Source: Candidatus Helicobacter avistercoris (GTDB lineage Bacteria; Campylobacterota; Campylobacteria; Campylobacterales; Helicobacteraceae). Taken from it: 39,897 nucleotides of DNA. The notes under the pieces were generated by a model, which saw only the letters and a program-made list of their open reading frames with translations, did not search any database and had not been told where the DNA came from. A program made the position numbers and the translations under genes. The stretch lies in contig DXDJ01000044.1 of the NCBI GenBank assembly GCA_019115525.1, positions 1 through 39,897 of the forward strand, read 5' to 3'. This document shows positions 8,682-17,252 of this stretch, piece after piece; within the stretch, counting starts at the first letter, position 1; every line of letters begins with the position of its first letter.

Positions 8682-9569
8682 ATGGGATTTGAAGATTTTT
8701 TTAAAAAAATCGGAATAAAAGGATCAAACAAAACATCTAAGGAGAGAGCATCAAAAGATGAAGCTCCAAGCCATTGGGTGAAATGTCCAAGTTGTAACGC
8801 AATCGTGTATTATAAAGAGGTTTTAGGACAAAATAATGTCTGTCCAAAATGTGCATATCATTTCAAAATCACAGCTCAAGAACGCATTGAACTATTAAGT
8901 GACGAATTTATCGAGTGCGATAAAAATCTTGCCCCTATTGATCCTCTAAATTTTGTAGATAAAAAAAGCTACAAAAAGCGAATTGAAGAAGGTGTGGCAA
9001 AAACAGGAAGAGCAAGTTCTGTTATTAGTGGAGAGGCAAAGATTCAAAATATTGGCGTCCAGCTTGTTGTGTTTGATTTTGCCTTTATGGGTGGAAGCTT
9101 GGGGAGTGTTGAGGGGGAAAAAATTTTGCGAGCGATCAAGCGAGCGATCGATCAAAAACAAGCCCTGATCATTGCCTCTACAAGTGGTGGGGCAAGAATG
9201 CAAGAATCAACCTATTCTCTTATGCAAATGGCAAAAACAAGTGCGGCTCTCAATATTTTGGCTGAGCATAAACTCCCCTTTATCTCACTTTTAACCGATC
9301 CAACATTTGGAGGTGTAAGTGCGAGTTTTGCATTTTTGGGTGATGTGATCATTGCCGAACCAGGAGCAACAATTGGCTTTGCTGGGCCAAGGGTAATCAA
9401 ACAAACAATCGGTGCGGATTTGCCTCAAGGTTTTCAAACTGCTGAGTTTTTGCTTGAACATGGACTCATTGATATGGTTGTTGAGAGAAAGAATCTCAAG
9501 CAAACCCTCTATAATCTCATACGAATTCTTAATCCTCACTATGAAAATCAATGTGTTCTCAATCGTTAA
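8682..9569 (+). CDS. accD: acetyl-CoA carboxylase carboxyltransferase subunit beta
   Basis: A 295-residue AccD, partner of AccA in the carboxyltransferase step that makes malonyl-CoA for fatty-acid synthesis. It carries the N-terminal zinc ribbon with two CX2C pairs (KCPSCN and VCPKCA) and the crotonase-like core with [10 protein letters not shown] and [12 protein letters not shown]. The ATG at 8682 has AAGGA 6 nt upstream; an in-frame TTG at 8667 lies before that site and is rejected. It is the first gene of a long plus-strand run. It corresponds to HP0950. Confidence 0.97.
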   Translation: MGFEDFFKKIGIKGSNKTSKERASKDEAPSHWVKCPSCNAIVYYKEVLGQNNVCPKCAYHFKITAQERIELLSDEFIECDKNLAPIDPLNFVDKKSYKKRIEEGVAKTGRASSVISGEAKIQNIGVQLVVFDFAFMGGSLGSVEGEKILRAIKRAIDQKQALIIASTSGGARMQESTYSLMQMAKTSAALNILAEHKLPFISLLTDPTFGGVSASFAFLGDVIIAEPGATIGFAGPRVIKQTIGADLPQGFQTAEFLLEHGLIDMVVERKNLKQTLYNLIRILNPHYENQCVLNR

Positions 9570-9990
9570 AAACGATGAATATCAACCACTCTATGATGAT
9601 TTTGTCAAGCAATGCAGGGGATTTGGAGCAAATTTGATTATCAAAGATATTTTCAATAACGACATTGCAAAAGCCCAAAAAGCAGAAAAAAAAGAAGCTC
9701 AAGCCTCATATACTCAAGCTTTTTCTCCCTTTTTATCTGCATCAAGTTTTGCATTGCATCCAAGAGGAAAAATGCTTGATAGTCTTGAGTTTGCAAAACT
9801 ACTTGAAAATAAACTTGAGATAAGTTTTTTTATCGGTGGAGCTTATGGATTTGAAGAATCTTTTCTCTCACGCACTCAGCCCATTTCTCTAAGTCCTCTT
9901 ACTTTTGCACACAAAATTGCAAAGATTGTGCTATGTGAGCAAATTTATCGAGCATTGAGTATCAATGCCAATCATCCCTATCACAAATAA
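9541..9990 (+). CDS. rlmH: 23S rRNA pseudouridine-1915 N3-methyltransferase
   Basis: A 149-residue SPOUT methyltransferase (E. coli 155) that methylates pseudouridine 1915 in helix 69 of 23S rRNA. The knot motif FFIGGAYGF and the C-terminal block with [19 protein letters not shown], ending in NHPYHK, are typical. The start codon at 9541 lies inside the end of accD, with a 29-nt overlap in another frame. The reading frame is open upstream to 9412, but that extension has no family match. It corresponds to HP0949. Confidence 0.95.
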   Translation: MKINVFSIVKNDEYQPLYDDFVKQCRGFGANLIIKDIFNNDIAKAQKAEKKEAQASYTQAFSPFLSASSFALHPRGKMLDSLEFAKLLENKLEISFFIGGAYGFEESFLSRTQPISLSPLTFAHKIAKIVLCEQIYRALSINANHPYHK

Positions 9991-9999
9991 GGAGCAACA

Positions 10000-10353
10000 A
10001 TGAATGAAAAGATTTTAAAAAAGTTTCAAAAAATATTGCAAGATCGCAAAGAGATTATTCTAACTCATATCAATACAGCCAATAATTCCATTGCACAGAT
10101 TCGTGAAGAATCTCTAAATGATCACGCCGATGTTACATCAGCAAATTCTCAAGAAATGCTCAACAATTCTCTACTTGTGCAATATGAAACCGAACTTAAA
10201 CACATCGATCTTTCTTTGGAGCGTATCAAAAATAAAACTTTTGGAATCTGTCAAATGTGTGGAGATGAGATTGATGAGGCTAGGCTAGAAATCAAACCCC
10301 ATGCAAGATATTGTATTATTTGCCGTGAAATTTATGAAAAAAGTCAAAAGTAA
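10000..10353 (+). CDS. dksA: DksA/TraR family RNA polymerase-binding factor
   Basis: A 117-residue protein with an N-terminal helical hairpin and a C-terminal C4 zinc finger (CQMCGDE and CIICRE). The coiled-coil tip region reads NDHADVTSANSQE, keeping the two Asp residues of the DksA DxxDxA tip. Such factors bind the RNA polymerase secondary channel and work with ppGpp to adjust rRNA and stress gene transcription. It is shorter than E. coli DksA (151 residues), as expected in Campylobacterota. It lies 9 nt after rlmH, as HP0948 does. Confidence 0.88.
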   Translation: MNEKILKKFQKILQDRKEIILTHINTANNSIAQIREESLNDHADVTSANSQEMLNNSLLVQYETELKHIDLSLERIKNKTFGICQMCGDEIDEARLEIKPHARYCIICREIYEKSQK

Positions 10354-10362
10354 GGATAAGTT

Positions 10363-11364
10363 ATGCGAGTGAAGTATTATTTTTCATTTTTTATTGTTTT
10401 TATCATCGTTTTTTGTGGGGGATTTTATACTCTTTCTCAAAGCTCAGGAGATATTACCCTTAGTGTTTTTGGGCATTCTGCAACTCAGCATGCAGTTATT
10501 TGGATTGCTTTTGGGATTTCTATTTTTTTCTTATTTACGCTTTTGTTTTTTGCAGGAAATTGGTTTTCAAATTTTGCAAACTCCTATCGCAATGATAAAG
10601 ATTTCGATCATTTGCTTGCACAAATTTATTCACAAGCTTTGCACAAAAAGGAAGAAAATCTTCACTTCAAAACAAAGCACTACAAAATGCTCTCAAATAT
10701 TCTAAAACGCTTTGATCTTCACGCAAAACTTAATACCCAACCCTCATCATGTGCAAAGATTGATTCGCTTTTTAGCTCTCTTGAAGAAGTGAAAAAGGGA
10801 GGAATTTCTTCAATTAAGCTCCCAGAAGAAAATGAGTTTTGGACTCTTAATGCAAAAAACTCTATCCGATCAGATTATAAATTTGCTCACAAAGTGCTTG
10901 AGGGGGAATACACAGAGGATCTAAAGATCTTAGCTCTTGAAGAATTGGCGCAAAATAATCACTTAAATGAAAAAGCTATTCATAAATTTTTAAGCTCTTC
11001 TCCAAGCCCCACTCTAGCAAAATCAATGCTTGATAATCTTCTTTTGATAGGATACAGGCTTCCAATAGAAACTATCAAATCCCTGCTCTTACACTCAAAA
11101 CTCTCTACAAAAGATTATCTCTCCAAAACACAAGCTCTTAAAGCAATGTTTTCCCCTGATGAATGCATTGGGCTTTTTGAAGATTTGAGTTTGCAAGATC
11201 AAAATGCAAGAGAAGCTTATGTCTTCTTGCTTCTTGATTTCTCTATGATGGAAAAGGCTCAAGAATTCTTAAGAGATAATGAAGATCTAATCCTCGCTCA
11301 TGCTTTTGTTGATCTTAAAAAAATGGGGAAAAACTATACCTTAGATAGCTTTTTTAGTTTTTAA
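10363..11364 (+). CDS. inner-membrane protein with large helical cytoplasmic domain, function unknown
   Basis: A 333-residue protein with two N-terminal transmembrane helices (about residues 5-26 and 45-68). About 260 residues of mostly helical, charged sequence follow, containing repeated short helix-turn patterns that could be a TPR- or HEAT-like array. It lies 9 nt after dksA and 9 nt before the carbonic anhydrase gene, so it is co-transcribed with them. It sits where HP0947 follows HP0948 in H. pylori. I see no catalytic motif. Confidence 0.8.
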   Translation: MRVKYYFSFFIVFIIVFCGGFYTLSQSSGDITLSVFGHSATQHAVIWIAFGISIFFLFTLLFFAGNWFSNFANSYRNDKDFDHLLAQIYSQALHKKEENLHFKTKHYKMLSNILKRFDLHAKLNTQPSSCAKIDSLFSSLEEVKKGGISSIKLPEENEFWTLNAKNSIRSDYKFAHKVLEGEYTEDLKILALEELAQNNHLNEKAIHKFLSSSPSPTLAKSMLDNLLLIGYRLPIETIKSLLLHSKLSTKDYLSKTQALKAMFSPDECIGLFEDLSLQDQNAREAYVFLLLDFSMMEKAQEFLRDNEDLILAHAFVDLKKMGKNYTLDSFFSF

Positions 11365-11373
11365 GGAGACAAT

Positions 11374-12009
11374 TTGGACAAACTATTACAAGGTGCGATC
11401 AAATTTAAAGAAGAAGACTATATAGAGCACAAGGAGCTTTATGAAAGTCTAAAAAAAGCTCAAAATCCCGACACTCTCTTTGTAGGATGTGCGGATTCTA
11501 GAGTGGTTCCTAGTCGAATCACAGGCACACTCCCTGGTGAGCTTTTTGTAGTGAGAAATGTAGGCAATATCATCCCTCCATTTACCAATAACAATGATTC
11601 CTATCTCTCTACAACATCAGCTATTGAATATGCTGTTGTGGTGCTAGGAGTGCAAAATATCATTATCTGTGGGCATAGCAATTGTGGAGCTTGTCAGGCT
11701 CTTTATGATGATAATCTTGGGAAAAATACAGAACATTTGCAAAAATGGATTGAACTCCTTGATCCTGTCAAAGAGCAAGTTGCCCTCCTCTCTCCCAAAA
11801 GCAAGGCTAGACGCACATGGTTAACAGAACAAATCAATATTGAAGTGCAAATTGATAATCTTCTTACTTATCCTTTTGTCAAAGAGAAATTTGATAATGG
11901 AGAACTTAAGATCTTTGGTTGGTATTATATAATTGAGACTGGAGAAATTATGAACTATGATTTAGAGAAGAAAAAATTTCGAGTCATTCAAAAAACAAAG
12001 GAGAAATAA
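11374..12009 (+). CDS. icfA: beta-class carbonic anhydrase
   Basis: A 211-residue beta-carbonic anhydrase that interconverts CO2 and bicarbonate. The zinc ligands C39, H101 and C104 and the catalytic D41/R43 pair are present in [13 protein letters not shown] and GHSNCGAC. There is no signal peptide, so it is cytoplasmic and could supply bicarbonate for AccABCD and pyrimidine synthesis. The start is TTG with TAAGGAG 7 nt upstream; no nearer ATG fits. It is the HP0004 equivalent, and a gamma-class relative is at 36308. Confidence 0.96.
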   Translation: MDKLLQGAIKFKEEDYIEHKELYESLKKAQNPDTLFVGCADSRVVPSRITGTLPGELFVVRNVGNIIPPFTNNNDSYLSTTSAIEYAVVVLGVQNIIICGHSNCGACQALYDDNLGKNTEHLQKWIELLDPVKEQVALLSPKSKARRTWLTEQINIEVQIDNLLTYPFVKEKFDNGELKIFGWYYIIETGEIMNYDLEKKKFRVIQKTKEK

Positions 12010-12806
12010 TGATACTTATGAGCGGACCCTGTGTGATTGAAAGCTATGACAATCTAGCCAAAATCGCCTCGATGTTAGAACCAATTGCTAAAAATCCAAA
12101 AATTGATTTTTATTTCAAATCAAGTTTTGATAAAGCCAATCGAACAAGTCTTGATAGCTATCGCGGACCTGGATTGCAAGAGGGGCTAAAAACACTGGAG
12201 AGAATCAAAAAAGAGTTTGGCTACAAACTCATCACCGATATTCACGAAAGCCACCAAGCCCAAGCACTCTCAGAAGTCGTAGATGTGATCCAAATCCCAG
12301 CTTTTTTGTGCCGACAAACCGACCTCATCGTCGCAGTTGCAAAGAGTGATAAAATCATCAATATCAAAAAGGGGCAGTTTATGAATCCCAAAGATATGAA
12401 ACACAGCGTGCTAAAAGCAATCAAAACGCGTGGTGGAAGCTTGGCAAACTATGAAGAGAGCAAAAAATATGGGATATGGCTTACAGAGAGAGGAAGCACT
12501 TTTGGCTATGGCAATCTAGTTGTGGATATGAGAAGTCTAGAGATTATGAGAGAGTTTGCTCCTGTGATTTTTGATGCAACTCATAGCGTGCAAATGCCTG
12601 GAGCTGGAGATGGGAAAAGTGGAGGAGATAGTCGCTTTGTCCCTTCTCTCTCAAGAGCAGCTGCTGCTGTGGGGGTAGATGGATTCTTTATGGAAACCCA
12701 CTTTGATCCAAGTATTGCACTCAGCGATGGACCCAATATGATAAAAACTCAAGAGTTAGAAAAGCTTGTCAATCAACTCTTAGCTATAGAAGAAATTTCA
12801 AAATAA
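12009..12806 (+). CDS. kdsA: 3-deoxy-8-phosphooctulonate (Kdo-8-P) synthase
   Basis: A 265-residue enzyme that condenses arabinose 5-phosphate with PEP to give Kdo-8-phosphate for lipopolysaccharide. The N-terminal motif is SGPCVIES, with Cys where E. coli KdsA has Asn. This marks the metal-dependent class II form known from Aquifex and H. pylori. The C-terminal DGPNMI is also as expected. The start shares one base with the carbonic anhydrase stop (TAATG). It corresponds to HP0003. Confidence 0.96.
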   Translation: MILMSGPCVIESYDNLAKIASMLEPIAKNPKIDFYFKSSFDKANRTSLDSYRGPGLQEGLKTLERIKKEFGYKLITDIHESHQAQALSEVVDVIQIPAFLCRQTDLIVAVAKSDKIINIKKGQFMNPKDMKHSVLKAIKTRGGSLANYEESKKYGIWLTERGSTFGYGNLVVDMRSLEIMREFAPVIFDATHSVQMPGAGDGKSGGDSRFVPSLSRAAAAVGVDGFFMETHFDPSIALSDGPNMIKTQELEKLVNQLLAIEEISK

Positions 12807-12815
12807 GGAAAGATT

Positions 12816-13280
12816 ATGCAAATCATCGAAGGAAAACTCAAGCTTGAAGGAAGCGAGAAAGTCGCAATCCTCTCAAGCCGATTTAATCACATCATCACAG
12901 ATAGACTCATTGAGGGGGCAAAAGACTGCTTCTTGCGTCATGGAGGAGAAGAGAGCAATCTTTCTTTGATCCTTGCTCCTGGTGCGTATGAAATCCCTTT
13001 TGTGCTTCAAAGATTGCTTCAAAGCAAGAGTTATGATGGAGTTTGTTGTGTAGGAGCAATCATCCGTGGAGGAACACCGCATTTTGATTATGTTTCTGCT
13101 GAAGCTACAAAGGGAATTGCAAATATTGCTTTGCAATACAATCAAGCCGTAAGTTTTGGAGTTCTCACAACAGATAATATTGAGCAAGCTATCGAGAGAG
13201 CTGGAAGCAAAGCAGGGAACAAGGGCTTTGAAGCGATGAGCTCATTGATTGAGCTTATCAATCTCTACAAAAAGGTGTGA
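12816..13280 (+). CDS. ribH: 6,7-dimethyl-8-ribityllumazine synthase
   Basis: A 154-residue lumazine synthase, the penultimate enzyme of riboflavin synthesis. Motifs are [38 protein letters not shown] with the catalytic His, and [17 protein letters not shown]. It lies 9 nt after kdsA and 1 nt before nusB, the same ribH-nusB pairing seen in many bacteria and in HP0002-HP0001. Confidence 0.97.
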   Translation: MQIIEGKLKLEGSEKVAILSSRFNHIITDRLIEGAKDCFLRHGGEESNLSLILAPGAYEIPFVLQRLLQSKSYDGVCCVGAIIRGGTPHFDYVSAEATKGIANIALQYNQAVSFGVLTTDNIEQAIERAGSKAGNKGFEAMSSLIELINLYKKV

Positions 13281-13281
13281 T

Positions 13282-13683
13282 ATGGCTACACGCACACAAG
13301 CTAGAGAAGCCGTAGTAAGTTTGCTTTATGCCTATGACAGTGGCAATGAAGAGATTACTAGCCTTGCTCCTGAAATCCTAGATGAGAAAAAAATCAAAAA
13401 CAAACAGCAAGAATTTGCCCTCTCGCTTTTTAATGGGGTGTTAAAAAAACTCACAAATGTCGATGAGCAGGTCAGCAAACATCTCAAAGAGTGGGATATC
13501 CAAAGAATTGGTGGGATTGAGAGAGCGATTTTAAGACTTGGGGTTTATGAACTTTGTTTCACTTCTACTGATGCACCCATTGTCATCAATGAAGCCATAG
13601 AACTTGCTAAGCTTTATGGAAGCGATAATGCCCCAAGATTTATCAATGGGGTTTTAGATGCTATTGTTAAGGAGAGAAAATAA
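13282..13683 (+). CDS. nusB: transcription antitermination factor NusB
   Basis: A 133-residue all-helical NusB that binds boxA RNA with NusE and promotes rRNA antitermination. It begins with MATRTQAREAVVSLLYAYD and ends with the typical block containing APIVINEAIELAKLYG. The ATG at 13282 is preceded by AAAAGGTG. The frame is open upstream to 13249, but that would extend into ribH with no family match. A boxA-like site for it to act on is visible at 506-520. Confidence 0.96.
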   Translation: MATRTQAREAVVSLLYAYDSGNEEITSLAPEILDEKKIKNKQQEFALSLFNGVLKKLTNVDEQVSKHLKEWDIQRIGGIERAILRLGVYELCFTSTDAPIVINEAIELAKLYGSDNAPRFINGVLDAIVKERK

Positions 13684-14357
13684 TGCAACTCTGCCTAGCT
13701 CTTGATATGAGCTCAAGAGAAGAGAATCTTGCTTTGCTTAAGGAATTGAGAGATTTTGATATATGGGTAAAAGTAGGGCTTAGGAGTTTCATTCGTGATG
13801 GAAAAGAATTTTTGAATGAAATTAAAGCGATCAATCCCAATTTTAAAATCTTTTTGGATCTCAAACTCTATGATATCCCAAACACTATGGCAACAGCCAC
13901 TCAAGAGTGTATTGCCCTAGGAGTAGATATGCTCACAATCCATGCAAGCTCAGGGATTGAAGGGATGAGGGCTGTAAGTGAAGTGGCAAAGAATAGCTCA
14001 CTTCTTATCTTTGCAGTTACAGCTCTGACAAGCTTTGAAGATTGCACTTTTGCCTCCATCTACAACGCCACTATCGCCTCACATGCCAAAACTTTGGCAC
14101 TTCTAGCACAAGAGGGAGGGTGTAATGGCGTAGTTTGTTCAGTGCTTGAGAGCAAAGAGATCAAATCTAGCACTTCACTTCTTACTCTCACTCCAGGCAT
14201 TCGCTTTGAGGAAACCCCCACTCAAGATCAAAAGCGTGTTGCCACTCCAAAGGGAGCTAAAGAAGCTGGGGCAGATTTTATCGTAGTGGGTCGTCCAATC
14301 TATCAAGCACAAAACCCCAAAATCATCACAGAAAAAATCTTGGAAGAAATCAAATGA
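13683..14357 (+). CDS. pyrF: orotidine 5'-phosphate decarboxylase
   Basis: A 224-residue TIM-barrel enzyme giving UMP, the last step of de novo pyrimidine synthesis. The catalytic Asp-Lys-x-x-Asp segment is [11 protein letters not shown] near residues 57-67, and the C terminus has [13 protein letters not shown]. It overlaps nusB by one base (TAATG). It corresponds to HP0005, which in H. pylori is, as I recall, oriented apart from HP0001-0004; here all are co-directional. Confidence 0.96.
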   Translation: MQLCLALDMSSREENLALLKELRDFDIWVKVGLRSFIRDGKEFLNEIKAINPNFKIFLDLKLYDIPNTMATATQECIALGVDMLTIHASSGIEGMRAVSEVAKNSSLLIFAVTALTSFEDCTFASIYNATIASHAKTLALLAQEGGCNGVVCSVLESKEIKSSTSLLTLTPGIRFEETPTQDQKRVATPKGAKEAGADFIVVGRPIYQAQNPKIITEKILEEIK

Positions 14358-15181
14358 AAACCCCCATACTTCTAAAAACCACTCAAGAGCTTAAAAAATG
14401 GAGGGAGAGTATTACAGGAAGTTTGGGATTTGTGCCAACAATGGGGGCATTGCATGCAGGGCATCTAAGTTTGCTACAAGCCTCAAAAGCTCAAAACTCC
14501 CATACCCTTCTCTCTATCTTTGTCAATCCTACACAGTTTGGAGCCAATGAAGACTTTGGCAAATATCCTAGAACTCTTGAATCTGATATTGCACTAGCTC
14601 AGGGGGTGGATGCGATTTTTGCTCCAGAAATTTCAGAGATGTATCCAAACAAAGATGAGATCACACTCAATCCTCCCAAATCAATGGGCAGTGTCTATGA
14701 GGGTGCGATAAGAGAGGGGCATTTTGCTGGAGTATTGCAAGTGGTGCTTAAGCTTTTCAATCTCTCTTCTCCAACTCGAGCCTATTTTGGGAAAAAAGAT
14801 GCCCAACAACTTTTGATTTTGCAAAAAATGTGCAAAGACTTTTTCCTCCCCCTAGAAATCGTGCCTTGTGAAATTGTGCGAGATACTGATGGTTTAGCTC
14901 TTAGCTCAAGAAATGTTTATCTAAGCAAAGAGGAGAGAGCCTTGGCACTGAGTATCCCTCAAACTCTGCAAAAAATCGCCTCTTTGATCGCTCAAGGAGA
15001 AAGTGATGTAGCAAAGCTTTATGATTTTGGAATGAATGAGTTAAAAGACTTGCAAGTAGATTATTTGGCATTTTGCAATCACAGCTTAGAGCCAATTAAG
15101 AGTATTATTCCCTCTCAAACCCTCATCCTACTCACATGCAAAGTAGGAAATACACGATTATTGGATAACTTATGGATATAA
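14354..15181 (+). CDS. panC: pantothenate synthetase
   Basis: A 275-residue ligase joining pantoate and beta-alanine with ATP to make pantothenate. Motifs include [14 protein letters not shown] (the HIGH-like site), [44 protein letters not shown] and [10 protein letters not shown]. It overlaps pyrF by 4 nt (ATGA), as in the HP0005-HP0006 pair. The C terminus is overlapped by the following porin gene. Confidence 0.97.
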   Translation: MKTPILLKTTQELKKWRESITGSLGFVPTMGALHAGHLSLLQASKAQNSHTLLSIFVNPTQFGANEDFGKYPRTLESDIALAQGVDAIFAPEISEMYPNKDEITLNPPKSMGSVYEGAIREGHFAGVLQVVLKLFNLSSPTRAYFGKKDAQQLLILQKMCKDFFLPLEIVPCEIVRDTDGLALSSRNVYLSKEERALALSIPQTLQKIASLIAQGESDVAKLYDFGMNELKDLQVDYLAFCNHSLEPIKSIIPSQTLILLTCKVGNTRLLDNLWI

Positions 15182-16341
15182 AAAAACTCTCTCTCTCACT
15201 CCTTGCTTCACTTCTGACACTTGGAGCTTATGAAAATATCGATGAAGCACTCAAAAATGGGATCACCAAAGGAAGTGTAGGAATCTATAGCGATTATTAT
15301 GATCCCTTTGCCACAAGCATTGCAGATACTTTTGGCATGAAAGATGAGAGTTATGCTGCTTTGACAATGGAATTGCACTATCGCTCAGGTTTTTACAAAA
15401 ATATGCGACTCTCTGTTGGTTTTGGTGCAGGTTTTGCACTTTGGCAATGGCACAAAGGAGATATCAATCTAGACTTTGATAGCTCAAACCCAATCTTGCT
15501 CAAAGATACATTTTTAGAATACTTTGATGGAGATACAAGCATTAAAGCTGGACGATTTTTTCTTAGCAATGAATGGGTGAGCAATCAAGTCGATGGCTTT
15601 TGGGTGAGAAATCGCTCACTAGAGAATCTTCTCTTAGAGATGTATTGGCTCTACTCTTATGGGGATGTAACTCCTACAAGTATGTCTGCTCTCACTCGCT
15701 ACAACCCAAATTGGAGTGGATTAACTCATCTTGCTGCCAAATACAATCTCACCACAAAAGATTGGGAATTTTGGTCAAAACTCTACACAAGCTTTGCATA
15801 TTCTGTCAATTATGTCTTAGGTGCAGAAAGTGGATTTGAGTATAAATTTGGCAAAAACAAAGTCGGAGTCGCCCTCAATGCTGCAGGAAGCTTTGAGTTT
15901 AGCAATGGTGCAAGTGGAGGAGATGGGGTCGATTTTGATATAAAAGCCTATGTTGAGGGGGCTGGACTTGAGTTTTCTCTAGGATATATCCAAACAGGAA
16001 AAGATAGTGGTTGGGGAAGCCTTAATCGTATCAACAAGACTATCTCTCCTCTAGGAGTAGGAAAAGTGCTTGATTCTGCTTTTGCATTGGATACAAGCGT
16101 GATTTATGTCAGACTTGGAGGGGAGTTTGATCGTGTCACACTAGGTTTGCTCTATGGTGTGGGACTCTTTGAATCCCCTCTTATTGGGGGACGCCATATC
16201 CAAAATGAAGTGGATTTTGCAATGGGTTTTAACTTTACAAACAATGTTTCAGCCTTCCTCAATGTTTATAACACTCACTTAAGCAATGATGCAATCCCTA
16301 ATGTCATTCAAATCCAAGGAGGGATCAATCTCTCTTTCTAG
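15172..16341 (+). CDS. Opr/Hof-type outer-membrane porin
   Basis: A 389-residue predicted beta-barrel. Residues 1-20 form a signal peptide ending LTLGA. The mature part starts with the ...[19 protein letters not shown] pattern of the Helicobacter/Campylobacter OprD-like porins and has the family's KAGRFF...W block around residues 124-135. It ends in LSF, a terminal Phe suited to BAM-dependent insertion. Its ATG lies inside panC (10-nt overlap), which ties a surface protein to a biosynthetic operon. The substrate is unknown. Confidence 0.85.
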   Translation: MDIKKLSLSLLASLLTLGAYENIDEALKNGITKGSVGIYSDYYDPFATSIADTFGMKDESYAALTMELHYRSGFYKNMRLSVGFGAGFALWQWHKGDINLDFDSSNPILLKDTFLEYFDGDTSIKAGRFFLSNEWVSNQVDGFWVRNRSLENLLLEMYWLYSYGDVTPTSMSALTRYNPNWSGLTHLAAKYNLTTKDWEFWSKLYTSFAYSVNYVLGAESGFEYKFGKNKVGVALNAAGSFEFSNGASGGDGVDFDIKAYVEGAGLEFSLGYIQTGKDSGWGSLNRINKTISPLGVGKVLDSAFALDTSVIYVRLGGEFDRVTLGLLYGVGLFESPLIGGRHIQNEVDFAMGFNFTNNVSAFLNVYNTHLSNDAIPNVIQIQGGINLSF

Positions 16342-16391
16342 GATTTTCTCCTAAGCTCACAAATCCCCTCACCCTTGGAGTGGTTTTATGC

Positions 16392-16397
16392 TAAAAT
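16392..16397 (+). promoter_or_regulatory. candidate -10 box for the 16467 barrel gene
   Basis: TAAAAT within TTTTATGCTAAAATC, 69 nt upstream of the next start. No -35 at normal spacing was found. The 125-nt gap also holds a weak inverted repeat around the preceding stop (TAGGA 16339-16343 with TCCTA 16349-16353) that may help end the upstream transcript. Confidence 0.35.
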
Positions 16398-16466
16398 CAT
16401 CAAAAAACTTTCAAAAACTCTTTTGGGTTTAGGTCGTCCAAAGGGGTTATCTCAAGGACTGACATA

Positions 16467-17120
16467 ATGAAAAAACTGCTTTTGGCTTTTGCTGTTTTTT
16501 GTAGCACACTTGGTGCAAATGAATCCTCAAACACAACTTCTCAATGGCAAAGCTATTTTGGGGTTGAAGGGGGAGTAGGGATTCTCGATATCGCTCCATT
16601 CTTTCTTTTTGGATACAACTCAGGATTGTTTGGTAATGAATATGGACTTAGGGGATTATCCTATGGAGTAGGAATCTTTGGGGGTTGGCAAAAATATACA
16701 AGTGAAAAAGTAGGAGTAAGAAATACTCTAGGCTTAAGAGTGTTTGGAACAAAAGATACGAAAGCAGGGAGTATCAAGAAAGCACTTTTTAGTGATGTGG
16801 AATTTGTCAATGAAACCAAAAGTTTGATTATCGATGTTGTCCCCTATTATGCCCTTGATGGACTATTTGATTTTGTCAGAAGTGGAGAAAATCGCTTTGG
16901 AATGAATCTTGGTTTTGCAGTTGATGTGCTTCATCTTTCTTTTTTAAAAGATCTTAAGGGGGTTGGTGCTGTTACCTTATCTGCAAGATTGGGATTCTAT
17001 ACGCAATTTAATTATAATGTGATTGAGCTTATTGCGACATCTCCACTTATTAGTGTTGGTGGTGGTAAGGTTTTTGCCTACAACTCCACCCTCACCCTCG
17101 GCTACAAATACCTTTTCTAG
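16467..17120 (+). CDS. small outer-membrane beta-barrel protein
   Basis: A 217-residue protein with a clear signal peptide (MKKLLLAFAVFCSTLGA, residues 1-17). The rest shows alternating hydrophobic strands and many Gly and aromatic residues, and it ends GYKYLF, the Helicobacter outer-membrane protein terminus. The length suits an 8- to 10-strand barrel. It appears to have its own promoter and is followed by the iron-regulated feoB region. No specific ligand or role can be read from the sequence. Confidence 0.75.
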   Translation: MKKLLLAFAVFCSTLGANESSNTTSQWQSYFGVEGGVGILDIAPFFLFGYNSGLFGNEYGLRGLSYGVGIFGGWQKYTSEKVGVRNTLGLRVFGTKDTKAGSIKKALFSDVEFVNETKSLIIDVVPYYALDGLFDFVRSGENRFGMNLGFAVDVLHLSFLKDLKGVGAVTLSARLGFYTQFNYNVIELIATSPLISVGGGKVFAYNSTLTLGYKYLF

Positions 17121-17164
17121 CCTTTCCCCCTCTTTGCATTTTTGACTTTTTCAGAATCATATAT

Positions 17165-17187
17165 AAAATGATAATAACTATCATTTT
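17165..17187. promoter_or_regulatory. Fur box upstream of feoB
   Basis: A perfect 9-bp inverted repeat, AAAATGATA and TATCATTTT, separated by five bases. The core closely follows the classical Fur consensus built from GATAAT units. It ends one base before the -35 of the feoB promoter, so an iron-loaded Fur dimer bound here would block RNA polymerase. The repeat is seen directly; Fur binding is inferred from the family and from the downstream ferrous iron transporter. Confidence 0.75.
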
Positions 17188-17188
17188 A

Positions 17189-17217
17189 TTGACAGAATAG
17201 AAAAAAATATGTAGAAT
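17189..17217 (+). promoter_or_regulatory. sigma-70 promoter of feoB
   Basis: A perfect -35 TTGACA (17189-17194), exactly 17 bp, and then -10 TAGAAT (17212-17217). Transcription would start around 17224, about 29 nt before the feoB ATG. A full -35 is unusual in this genome, where most promoters show only a -10. This suggests a strong promoter held down by the adjacent Fur box. Confidence 0.8.
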
Positions 17218-17252
17218 AGAGAAAAAAATCAAGATTTTTCAAAGAGGACACA

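Noticed and set aside
9412-9540. Longer start for rlmH
   Set aside because: The extra 43 residues lie within accD in another frame and have no family match; the ATG at 9541 gives the normal length.
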